A stretch of DNA of 14,575 nt from an uncultured Clostridia bacterium (GTDB taxonomy: Bacteria > Bacillota > Clostridia > Oscillospirales > Oscillospiraceae): the NCBI GenBank assembly GCA_937915065.1, contig CALDMR010000083.1, positions 1 to 14,575 of the forward strand, read 5' to 3'. Positions 1 through 5,751 of this stretch are shown one piece after another. A program made the position numbers and the translations under genes. The notes under the pieces were generated by a model. The model saw nothing but the letters and a program-made list of their open reading frames with translations, ran no database searches and was not told the origin of the DNA. The first letter of the stretch is position 1. The number at the start of each line of letters is the position of its first letter.

Positions 1-316
1 CACCAATCATCACCATTTCCTCCGCCGGGTGGCCAAACCAGTTGGCGCCCAGCATCGCCAGGGCCCTGCGGGCGGAGCGCACCCTTACCCAGGGCACATC
101 CGCCTGGGGCGCGCGCTCGCACAAAACACACACCGCGCCCTTCTCCGCCGCCGCGGGAATAAAATCATGGCCGTCCGCCGCATAGCCTGTCATGGCCACA
201 AACAGATCCCCCGCCACGCTCTTGCGGGAGTCATAGCTGACGCCTCCGATCTCCATCTCCAGATCCGCACAGCATTCCTCTATGGGCACACTCTTCAGCA
301 AATCGCCTAATTTCAT
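1..316 (-). CDS. murE: MurE, UDP-MurNAc-tripeptide synthetase (N-terminal part, cut by window edge)
   Basis: MurE is a cytoplasmic ATP-dependent ligase that adds the third residue (usually meso-diaminopimelate or lysine) to UDP-MurNAc-L-Ala-D-Glu in peptidoglycan precursor synthesis. Only the first 105 codons are visible. They hold the Mur ligase N-terminal domain with the family signature VSYDSRKSVAGDLFVAM at about residues 26-42, followed by GYAADGHDFI, where MurE proteins bind the UDP moiety. The ATP-binding and substrate-selecting regions lie outside the window, so the third amino acid cannot be predicted. The ATG at 314-316 follows AGAGGGA at a normal spacing and lies 21 bp after the penicillin-binding protein stop. 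It is the last visible gene of the mraZ-rsmH-ftsL-pbp cluster, which agrees with the assignment. MurF shares the fold, but the motif wording and the position favour MurE. Confidence 0.93.
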   Translation of the reverse strand, partial: MKLGDLLKSVPIEECCADLEMEIGGVSYDSRKSVAGDLFVAMTGYAADGHDFIPAAAEKGAVCVLCERAPQADVPWVRVRSARRALAMLGANWFGHPAEEMVMIG

Positions 317-337
317 CGTTCCATTCCCTCTTTATCT

Positions 338-2614
338 TTAGTCCACCATGGAAACATCCGTCAACTGTACGGATACCCCCGTGCCTGCTGACACTTCCGT
401 ACCTTCCGCCACAGATTGCGTCGTAACGCGCACGCTGGAGGTGCCGCCGGAAGTATCGCCCATGACTTTCATGATCAGGCCCGCGTTGGTCAGCGCCTTA
501 TTGGCCTGTTCCGCAGTCAGGCCCACCACCTTGGGCACCACGCACTTTTCATTGGGCTTCTCCGCCCCCAGATAGAGAATGATCTCCGCCGTGCCGGGTA
601 CAATGGAGCCGCCCACAGGCGTCTGATCCGTGACCGTGGCGCCGTCACCCACCGTGCGGAAAGCAAATCCGCTTTCCTCCAGCCGCTTCTTTGCATCCGC
701 CAGGCTCAGGTTGACGCAGTTGGGCACATTGGTGTCCGCACCCACCATTTCCTCGGCAGAGTAGTTCGGCTCAAAGCCCAAGTAGGGCAGGATTTGAGAA
801 AACAGGCTGCCCGCTGCGGGCGCCGCCATATTACCGCCGCTGGGATAGGTTCCGGTGGTACGGCTGGGCGTATCCAGCGCGATCAGCATAATGACCTCAG
901 GATCATCAATGGGCGCCACGCCCACGAAGGATACCACGATATCGCCCTGAGGATTTTCTGCGGTTTTGGTGCCGGTTTTATCGGCTGTACCGGTTTTACC
1001 GCCGATGCGGTAACCCGCCACATAGGCATTTTTACCGGTACCGCCGTCCACCACGCCCTCCAGCAGCGCGCACACCCGCTTGGATGTTTCTTCGCTGATC
1101 ACCTGGCGCACCGGCGTGGAGTCATGCTCATACACCACATTGCCCTCGCTGTCCAGCACTTCCTGTACCAGATAGGGCTGCCGCAGGTAACCGCCGTTCA
1201 CCGCGGCCGCTTCCGCAGTTACCAGCGCAATGGGCGTCACCGTGAAGGTCTGGCCAAAGGCCGCAGAGGCCAGGGAAACCACCTGGGAATTGAATTGCTT
1301 TTCCTCGAAAAACAGGCCTTTTCCCTCGCCCTGTAAATCGATCCCCGTGGTTTCCAAAAATCCGAAATCTTTGATATACTGGTAAAATTTTTCCGTGCCC
1401 ACCTTCAGGCCAATGTTGATAAAGGCGGGGTTGCAGGAGTTGGCCACGGCTTTGGCCAGGGTCTGCTGGCCGTGGCCCGCTTTCTTCGAACAATAGATCG
1501 GTCTGGGCCACCCGGGCACATTGATATGGCCCACGCAATTAAAAGAAGTATTCTCGTTGATCACGCCTTCCTCCAAGGCCATGGCCAGCGTAATGATCTT
1601 AAAGGTGGAACCGGGTTCATAGGTATCGTTGATTGCCTTACTGCGCCACTGCTTCAACTGCAGTTCTCCCAGCTTTTCCTTATAGGCATCGCCCTCCAGC
1701 CCCTCCAGCTGGGCAGCCAGGCGCGTATCATGGATCACCCGGGGATCGTTCAGGTCATAATTCGGCAGCGAGGCCATGGCCAGCACCGCCCCGGTTTTCA
1801 CGTTCATTACGATACCGGTGGCGCCGTTCTTCACATCAAACTTCTCCACAGCGTCGGCCAGCCCCTGTTCCAGATAATGCTGCACCGTCGCATCGATGGT
1901 CAGCACCAGGCTGTCGCCATCCTGGGCGTCGTAATACTGCTCGTATTTATACAGCACATCTTCGCCCCGGGCATTCTTCTCCGTCACCACCAGGCCCGCT
2001 GTGCCCTGCAGCTCATCTTCATACAGGGCCTCCAGGCCATAGGCTCCCTCATTGTCCGCATTGACGAAGCCGATGATCTGGCTGGCCAGGGAGCCGAAGG
2101 GATAATAGCGCTTGCTGTCCGGTACCAGATAAATGCCGCGGATCTCCTCTTCGTTGATAAATTCCCGCACGCGATCCGCTTCTTCCTGCTCGGCCCGCAA
2201 TTTGATCACCTGGTAATAGGATTCCTCTTTTTCTTCCTTTTTGCGCACGGAATCCCGATCCACGCCCAGGATCTCCGCCAGAGTATCCGCAATCAAATCC
2301 TTGTCGCACTCATACTCGGCGATCTCATGGGGCGAAATAAAAATCGTTTCCGCGCTGGCAGAAATAGCCAGGATCTCGCCGCTGGCATCGTAAATCGTGC
2401 CGCGGGAGGCCGTAATGGTGGACGAGCGGGTCTGCTGCGCCACAGCCTTTTCCTGCAGCTCCTCGTGCCGGATGATCTGCAGATAATACAGCCTGCAAAA
2501 CAGCGCGGCAAAGGCGGCAATACCCAGCACCGCCGCCAGCAGCAGCGTGCGGCTTCTGAGCACCTTTGTGGCCCGCTTGGCGGAAGTTTCTTTTCGTGTC
2601 TGTCGGTTTTGCAA
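338..2614 (-). CDS. ftsI: Class B penicillin-binding protein with two C-terminal PASTA domains (FtsI/PbpB/SpoVD family)
   Basis: This is a membrane-anchored DD-transpeptidase that cross-links septal peptidoglycan. Numbered from the TTG start at 2612-2614 (758 residues), it has a short basic cytoplasmic tail, one membrane helix at about 24-45, and a dimerisation (pedestal) domain beginning at SRGTIYDASG (about 70). The transpeptidase domain has all three active-site motifs: STFK with nucleophile Ser336, SCN at 393-395, and KTG at 540-542 within GGKTGTADK. Two PASTA repeats follow at about 628-685 and 690-754. The TTG start is chosen because GGGAGGAA lies 6 bases upstream of it; reading further upstream adds 12 codons lying in a hairpin with no ribosome site. 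Two PASTA domains resemble vegetative PbpB/PBP2x; sporulation SpoVD usually has one. It is the only transpeptidase gene seen in the cluster, so it is probably the division enzyme. Intact, with no missing motif. Confidence 0.95.
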   Translation of the reverse strand: MQNRQTRKETSAKRATKVLRSRTLLLAAVLGIAAFAALFCRLYYLQIIRHEELQEKAVAQQTRSSTITASRGTIYDASGEILAISASAETIFISPHEIAEYECDKDLIADTLAEILGVDRDSVRKKEEKEESYYQVIKLRAEQEEADRVREFINEEEIRGIYLVPDSKRYYPFGSLASQIIGFVNADNEGAYGLEALYEDELQGTAGLVVTEKNARGEDVLYKYEQYYDAQDGDSLVLTIDATVQHYLEQGLADAVEKFDVKNGATGIVMNVKTGAVLAMASLPNYDLNDPRVIHDTRLAAQLEGLEGDAYKEKLGELQLKQWRSKAINDTYEPGSTFKIITLAMALEEGVINENTSFNCVGHINVPGWPRPIYCSKKAGHGQQTLAKAVANSCNPAFINIGLKVGTEKFYQYIKDFGFLETTGIDLQGEGKGLFFEEKQFNSQVVSLASAAFGQTFTVTPIALVTAEAAAVNGGYLRQPYLVQEVLDSEGNVVYEHDSTPVRQVISEETSKRVCALLEGVVDGGTGKNAYVAGYRIGGKTGTADKTGTKTAENPQGDIVVSFVGVAPIDDPEVIMLIALDTPSRTTGTYPSGGNMAAPAAGSLFSQILPYLGFEPNYSAEEMVGADTNVPNCVNLSLADAKKRLEESGFAFRTVGDGATVTDQTPVGGSIVPGTAEIILYLGAEKPNEKCVVPKVVGLTAEQANKALTNAGLIMKVMGDTSGGTSSVRVTTQSVAEGTEVSAGTGVSVQLTDVSMVD

Positions 2615-2620
2615 TCGTCG

Positions 2621-2628
2621 TTCCTCCC
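2621..2628 (-). promoter_or_regulatory. Start-deciding ribosome binding site of the penicillin-binding protein
   Basis: On the minus strand this reads GGGAGGAA, six bases before TTG at 2614. No ATG or GTG lies at a suitable distance in frame, so the site fixes translation at a TTG codon. Seen directly; its use is inferred. Confidence 0.8.
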
Positions 2629-2641
2629 AAGAATGGCAAGT

Positions 2642-2671
2642 AAGGAGCAAGAAATTTCTTTCTTACTCCTT
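2642..2671 (-). other. 13-bp hairpin with GAAA loop between ftsL and the penicillin-binding protein
   Basis: On the transcribed strand AAGGAGTAAGAAA is followed by GAAA and then TTTCTTGCTCCTT. That is a 13-pair stem with a single U-G wobble, closed by a GNRA-type tetraloop. No U-run follows, so it does not look like a terminator. The left arm contains AAGGAG, a good Shine-Dalgarno mimic locked in the stem, and the true ribosome site lies 13 bases beyond the right arm. It could set the relative amounts of FtsL and the transpeptidase, or act as an RNA processing site. Function is inference. Confidence 0.65.
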
Positions 2672-2685
2672 CCTCATCTGACAGC

Positions 2686-2691
2686 ATTATA
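2686..2691 (-). promoter_or_regulatory. Possible internal -10 element ahead of the penicillin-binding protein
   Basis: The minus strand reads TATAAT within GCATATAATGC, in the gap after ftsL. The best -35 at 17-18 bp spacing (TCTTAA or GTCTTA) is poor, so promoter activity is doubtful. If used, the transcript would begin just before the 2642-2671 hairpin. Confidence 0.25.
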
Positions 2692-2718
2692 TGCGCACGG
2701 CGCGCTCTTTAAGACGTT

Positions 2719-3258
2719 TCAGGCGAAATATTCCACCACGGAATACACGCCCTTCCCCAGGCTGGAGAAGATCTTGTCCAAAACGTTCCCGTTTTCCGCA
2801 GCGTAGACCGAAGCGCTGTCCGGCGCGGTCATATCAAGATAATAGATCTGGCTGGGGCTGGGTTTGCTCATACCGGCAGCAGCCGCCGCGCTTTCCAGTG
2901 TTTCCAGGTCAAAGGTTCGTTCATATGCCGCGGTCAAAGTCACATTTTCGGTTTCCAGCACAGCCAGTTCCTTTTGCAGCGACACCACAGAATCCGAAAG
3001 CGCCGTCAACCGGACATAGCCCATCAGCACCAGCACCAGCATAAGGCCGGCCACCGCAAACCCCAGCACCGCAGTGACCGAAAGCCGCTCGGCAGGGCGC
3101 ACGGCCACCTTGGGCCGGCTGATGGTTCGGATCTGAGGCCGCGGCTGGGGCCGTTCGTAGGCCCGCTGACGCTCGACGGCATTGTAATCATAGGCAAGGT
3201 TGCTGCGGTTGGCTTGACTATTGCGGTAATTCCTATTTCGATCATATCGTGCAGCCAT
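2719..3258 (-). CDS. ftsL: FtsL-like division protein with long basic N-terminal tail
   Basis: FtsL is a small bitopic membrane protein of the divisome that works with DivIC and the septal transpeptidase. This product has 179 residues: a basic, Tyr/Asn/Arg-rich cytoplasmic tail of about 58 residues, one membrane helix at about 61-83 (SVTAVLGFAVAGLMLVLVLM), a heptad-like coiled coil at about 85-125, and an external tail ending in VYSVVEYFA. The assignment rests on this architecture and on its place between rsmH and the penicillin-binding protein; FtsL sequences diverge strongly. The ATG at 3256-3258 is preferred because AGAGGA lies nine bases upstream. An upstream in-frame ATG at 3279 would put that Shine-Dalgarno inside the gene. 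The start lies five bases after the rsmH stop, so the two are probably translationally coupled. Confidence 0.82.
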   Translation of the reverse strand: MAARYDRNRNYRNSQANRSNLAYDYNAVERQRAYERPQPRPQIRTISRPKVAVRPAERLSVTAVLGFAVAGLMLVLVLMGYVRLTALSDSVVSLQKELAVLETENVTLTAAYERTFDLETLESAAAAAGMSKPSPSQIYYLDMTAPDSASVYAAENGNVLDKIFSSLGKGVYSVVEYFA

Positions 3259-3263
3259 GGCAG

Positions 3264-4226
3264 TCAATCCTCTTTCCATTCAAATTCTGTGCGCTCGGCA
3301 ATGCGCAGCTTGGCGCTGCGGGCGCGGGGATTTTCCAGCAGTTCCTCCTGCCCCGGCAGGATGGGCTTGCGGGTGATGATGCGGACCTTCGGCTTGTTGC
3401 CGCACACGCACACCGGGAAATCCGGCGGGCAGGTGCAGCCCCTGGCCAGATCCTGCATAGAGCGCTTGATCAGGCGATCTTCCAAAGAGTGAAAGGTGAT
3501 CACGCACAGGCGGCCCCCGGGATTCAGGCATTTGACCGCGCCCCGCATCATGGGTTCCAGCGCCCCCAGTTCGTCATTCACCGCAATGCGGATGGCCTGG
3601 AAGCTGCGCTTGGCAGGGTGCTGTTTTTCCCGCTTTGCCGCCGCAGGCAGGGCAGAGCGGATAATCTCCACCAACTGCAGCGTGGTATCAATGGGCCCCT
3701 CCGTCCGGGCCCGAACAATGGCTTTTGCAATGGCGGGAGCATAGCGCTCCTCGCCGTAGTCAAACAGGATGCGCCGCAGCTCCTCCATGGGCCAGGTGTT
3801 GACAACCATGTGAGCGGTGAGGAGTGCGTTTTGATCCATTCTCATGTCCAACGGCGCGTCCTGCATATACGAGAAACCGCGCGCGGCGTCATCCAATTGC
3901 GGGGAAGAAACCCCAAGGTCAAACAACATGCCATCCGCGCCGGAGATACTCAAACTTTGAAGCACAGATGACACATCGCTGAAATTGCTGTGAACCAGGG
4001 TGACCCTGTCCATATAGTCCGCCAAGCGAACCTTGGCCGCCGTCAGGGCAGCCTCGTCCCGATCGATGCAGATCAGCCGGCCGGTCGTAAGGCGGCGGGC
4101 GATCTCGCGGGAGTGCCCGGCCCGGCCCAGCGTGCCGTCCACATAGATCCCATCGGGTTTGATATTAAGTCCATCAATGCACGGCTGCAACAGCACCGGC
4201 ACATGGGTAAATTCCACTTTTTCCAT
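3264..4226 (-). CDS. rsmH: RsmH (MraW), 16S rRNA m4C1402 methyltransferase
   Basis: RsmH transfers a methyl group from S-adenosylmethionine to N4 of C1402 of 16S rRNA, in the decoding centre. The 320-residue product is of typical length. Visible signatures are the SAM-binding loop GTLGRAGHS at 31-39, acidic IDRDEAAL near 54-61, FDLGVSSPQLD at 102-112 followed by RGFSY and DAPLDMRMDQ, VITFHSLEDR in the C-terminal third, and a tail with CPPDFPVCVCGNKPKVRIITRKP then NPRARSAKLR. The ATG at 4224-4226 comes one base after the mraZ stop (TGATATG), with only a weak GAG-type ribosome site inside mraZ, which points to translational coupling. Conserved second gene of the division cluster; nothing abnormal seen. 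Confidence 0.97.
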   Translation of the reverse strand: MEKVEFTHVPVLLQPCIDGLNIKPDGIYVDGTLGRAGHSREIARRLTTGRLICIDRDEAALTAAKVRLADYMDRVTLVHSNFSDVSSVLQSLSISGADGMLFDLGVSSPQLDDAARGFSYMQDAPLDMRMDQNALLTAHMVVNTWPMEELRRILFDYGEERYAPAIAKAIVRARTEGPIDTTLQLVEIIRSALPAAAKREKQHPAKRSFQAIRIAVNDELGALEPMMRGAVKCLNPGGRLCVITFHSLEDRLIKRSMQDLARGCTCPPDFPVCVCGNKPKVRIITRKPILPGQEELLENPRARSAKLRIAERTEFEWKED

Positions 4227-4227
4227 A

Positions 4228-4644
4228 TCAGAAATTCAACTCGTCCACGGCCGCTTCCAGGCTTTCGGGATCCATTTCGATCTCGGAAACCTTGGTCCAG
4301 GCATCCTTGTCCCAGATCTCGGCATGATTGGAAACGCCGAGCACCATCACATCTTTTTTCAAGTTGGCATAGCTGCGCAGCTTCTGGGGCACCAGAATGC
4401 GCCCCTGGGCGTCCAGCCCGCACTTGGCCGCATTGACAAACAGCGGGCGGATGCGGCGGGCCTGGGCCGAGGGCAGCGCATTGAACTTTTCCTCTTTTTC
4501 ATGCCAGGCATCCTCGGAATAAACGGCCAAAGCCCGCTCAATGCTGATGGTGACATAAATCGTATCGCCCAGTTCTTCCCGCAGCGCGGCAGGAATAAAC
4601 AGACGGCCCTTGGTGTCGATAGAATGCTGATATTCGCCTGTCAT
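4228..4644 (-). CDS. mraZ: MraZ, transcriptional regulator of the division and cell-wall cluster
   Basis: MraZ is a ring-forming DNA-binding protein that, where studied, binds repeated GTGG-type boxes in its own promoter region. The product has 138 residues in two AbrB-like halves, each with the family DxxGR motif: DTKGR at 10-14 and DAQGR at 78-82, each followed by a hydrophobic IP or VP strand. The start is placed at ATG 4642-4644 (MTGEYQHSID) because GAGGTGG lies five bases upstream and this matches the usual MraZ N-terminus. A GTG three codons earlier falls inside that ribosome site. It is the first gene of its operon, downstream of a promoter and three 10-bp-spaced box-like repeats, so autoregulation is likely by analogy. 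Confidence 0.96.
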   Translation of the reverse strand: MTGEYQHSIDTKGRLFIPAALREELGDTIYVTISIERALAVYSEDAWHEKEEKFNALPSAQARRIRPLFVNAAKCGLDAQGRILVPQKLRSYANLKKDVMVLGVSNHAEIWDKDAWTKVSEIEMDPESLEAAVDELNF

Positions 4645-4675
4645 GCCTGCCACCTCGCTTCACTTTCATGGGACA

Positions 4676-4714
4676 GTGGGGGATATTCCACCATTTTGCC
4701 CCACTTTCCCCCAC
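4676..4714 (-). promoter_or_regulatory. MraZ-box-like repeats enclosed by an inverted repeat in the mraZ leader
   Basis: On the minus strand three TGG-centred units occur at exactly 10-bp steps: TGGGGGAAAG, TGGGGCAAAA and TGGTGGAATA (between about 4713 and 4684). This agrees with the known MraZ operator style of TGG(G) repeats about 10 bp apart. They lie just downstream of the -10 box and upstream of the mraZ ribosome site. The first box is also one arm of a perfect 8-bp inverted repeat, GTGGGGGA (4714-4707) against TCCCCCAC (4683-4676). A fourth box is thus present in opposite orientation, and the leader RNA could fold. Confidence 0.75.
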
Positions 4715-4725
4715 ATGTTATGTCA

Positions 4726-4754
4726 AGTATAAGCGAATTTGTTACGGATTGCAA
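4726..4754 (-). promoter_or_regulatory. Sigma-A-type promoter of the mraZ operon
   Basis: The minus strand has TTGCAA (4754-4749) as -35, a 17-bp spacer and TATACT (4731-4726) as -10. Transcription would start near 4720-4718, directly before the MraZ-box-like repeats and about 75 bases ahead of the mraZ ATG. Hexamers and spacing are seen; use is inferred. Confidence 0.7.
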
Positions 4755-4878
4755 GTACAAATTTTTGTATTTCCCCGCGATTCCACATCGAATTTATAAA
4801 AATAGTGCACTTTTTCGCAATAAATACATGCGTTTGATTTTCAAAAATAACAAAGATTACAAAGCGAAAACACAATAT

Positions 4879-4907
4879 ATTGTATCCACGCTATTCAATC
4901 AGCACAA
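4879..4907 (-). promoter_or_regulatory. Possible second, upstream mraZ promoter with palindromic -10 region
   Basis: The minus strand has TTGTGC (4907-4902), a 17-bp spacer and TACAAT (4884-4879). The -10 is embedded in a perfect 12-bp palindrome, ACAATATATTGT (4872-4883), which could be an operator. The -35 is weak, so this is tentative. Confidence 0.35.
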
Positions 4908-5063
4908 TTTATTCCACTTTTTCTCCAAAAGCGCATTTTTTGTCAAATACCGCCTCTCGGAAAAACGCACAAAAACGCCAAATAAAATTTTCAGAATCCG
5001 CCAACGCCCCGCCCCACTTTCCACCCCTCTTCTCCCCCCCTGTCAAAAATTTTTTCTTCGCGC

Positions 5064-5113
5064 GCCCACAACGGGCAATCAACGCAGTTCCTGTTTTCCA
5101 CAGGCGTTGATGC
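5064..5113. other. Pair of adjacent hairpins of unknown role
   Basis: ATCAACGC (5078-5085) pairs with GCGTTGAT (5104-5111). Inside it CTGT (5091-5094) pairs with ACAG (5100-5103) around a 5-base loop, leaving a 5-base bulge on one side. A smaller hairpin GCCC/GGGC (5064-5067/5073-5076) abuts it. No U-tract follows directly on either strand. The pairing is seen; that it is a functional RNA is only a possibility. Confidence 0.4.
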
Positions 5114-5181
5114 GGGTGCGGCAAGCGTGATAGGATGGATTTGCACGGATCGACACGCCGTTGTTCCGCAGCCAAAAGCGC

Positions 5182-5216
5182 AAAAATCCCCGGGATCCAA
5201 AAGGATCCCGGGGATT
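5182..5216 (-). terminator. Strong intrinsic terminator after the coaD operon
   Basis: A perfect 14-bp stem, AATCCCCGGGATCC (5185-5198) with GGATCCCGGGGATT (5203-5216), encloses a 4-base loop. On the minus strand it ends in a run of five T. It lies 14 bp beyond the stop of the coiled-coil gene and separates that operon from the mraZ promoter region. Confidence 0.9.
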
Positions 5217-5230
5217 CGTATTCCATTGCA

Positions 5231-5746
5231 TTATTCTTCCGGCGTTTCGCTCTGGGCAGGTTTGCCCCGCAGAGCCTCCTGCATTCTGCTGCGGGAAAGC
5301 TCGGTATACTGCCGGTGGGACAGTCTGACTTCCTCCAGGGCAGCCTGCAAGGCATCCTCCGTGCGCTTGAGGGCATCTTCTGTGTATTCGTTGGCCACGC
5401 GATACATCTCGCGGGTGCGCTCCTCGGCCTTGTGCACGATCTCGTTGGCCTGCTGGCGGGCCGTGTGCAGCGTCTCGCTTTCGGAGACGATGTGCTTGGC
5501 GTCGTTCTGGGCGCGCTGGCGCATATTCTCCGCTTCCTTTTTGGCATTGGCCACATACTCTGCCCGGGCGGCCACCAGTTTTTTTGCCTCTTCCAGCTCA
5601 GCAGGCATCTGGGCCCGGATCTCATCGAGGTAATCCAGGGCGCGGTTGCGCTCGATGACGCATTTATCATTGCCCAGGGGCACGCCCTTGGCATTGTCGA
5701 TCATATCGTAAAGCAGGTCGATCAGCTGCTGCACATCATTTTCCAT
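5231..5746 (-). CDS. Coiled-coil protein, DivIVA / ATP-synthase-b-like, downstream of coaD
   Basis: The 171-residue product has no signal peptide or membrane helix. After a short N-terminal segment with KGVPLGNDKCVIERNRAL (about 20-37), it is almost continuous charged alpha-helix from about 40 to 155, rich in Ala, Glu, Arg and Lys with heptad character. Proteins of this appearance next to coaD in Clostridia are often labelled ATPase, V-type subunit H or DivIVA-like, mainly because of the coiled coil; none of those labels proves a function. The LGNDKCVIERNRALDYLDEI part resembles the short conserved start of DivIVA/GpsB-like septum or pole scaffolds, so a cytoplasmic scaffold role is possible. 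The ATG at 5744-5746 has a perfect AGGAGGT seven bases upstream, and that site also encodes the last codons of coaD. Last gene before the terminator. Confidence 0.8.
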   Translation of the reverse strand: MENDVQQLIDLLYDMIDNAKGVPLGNDKCVIERNRALDYLDEIRAQMPAELEEAKKLVAARAEYVANAKKEAENMRQRAQNDAKHIVSESETLHTARQQANEIVHKAEERTREMYRVANEYTEDALKRTEDALQAALEEVRLSHRQYTELSRSRMQEALRGKPAQSETPEE

Positions 5747-5751
5747 GGATT

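Larger units (their letters stand above)
4755..5181. other. Long non-coding gap, AT-rich in its middle, upstream of the mraZ promoter
   Basis: About 430 bp with no convincing gene on either strand. The part from 4755 to about 4990 is strikingly AT-rich compared with the GC-rich coding DNA. From about 5005 to 5180 it becomes GC-rich and structured: a four-run G tract on the minus strand (5007-5040), two adjacent hairpins (5064-5076 and 5075-5113), and scattered GTGG motifs. A weaker second promoter for the mraZ operon may lie at 4879-4907. An unrecognised small RNA or a long leader is possible; no known RNA family motif was recognised. Confidence 0.6.

Noticed and set aside
4909..5694. 261-codon minus-strand frame overlapping the coiled-coil gene and running through the terminator into the gap.
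   Set aside because: It reads through a perfect 14-bp terminator and is out of frame with the better supported gene at 5231-5746, which has an ideal ribosome site and coiled-coil content.
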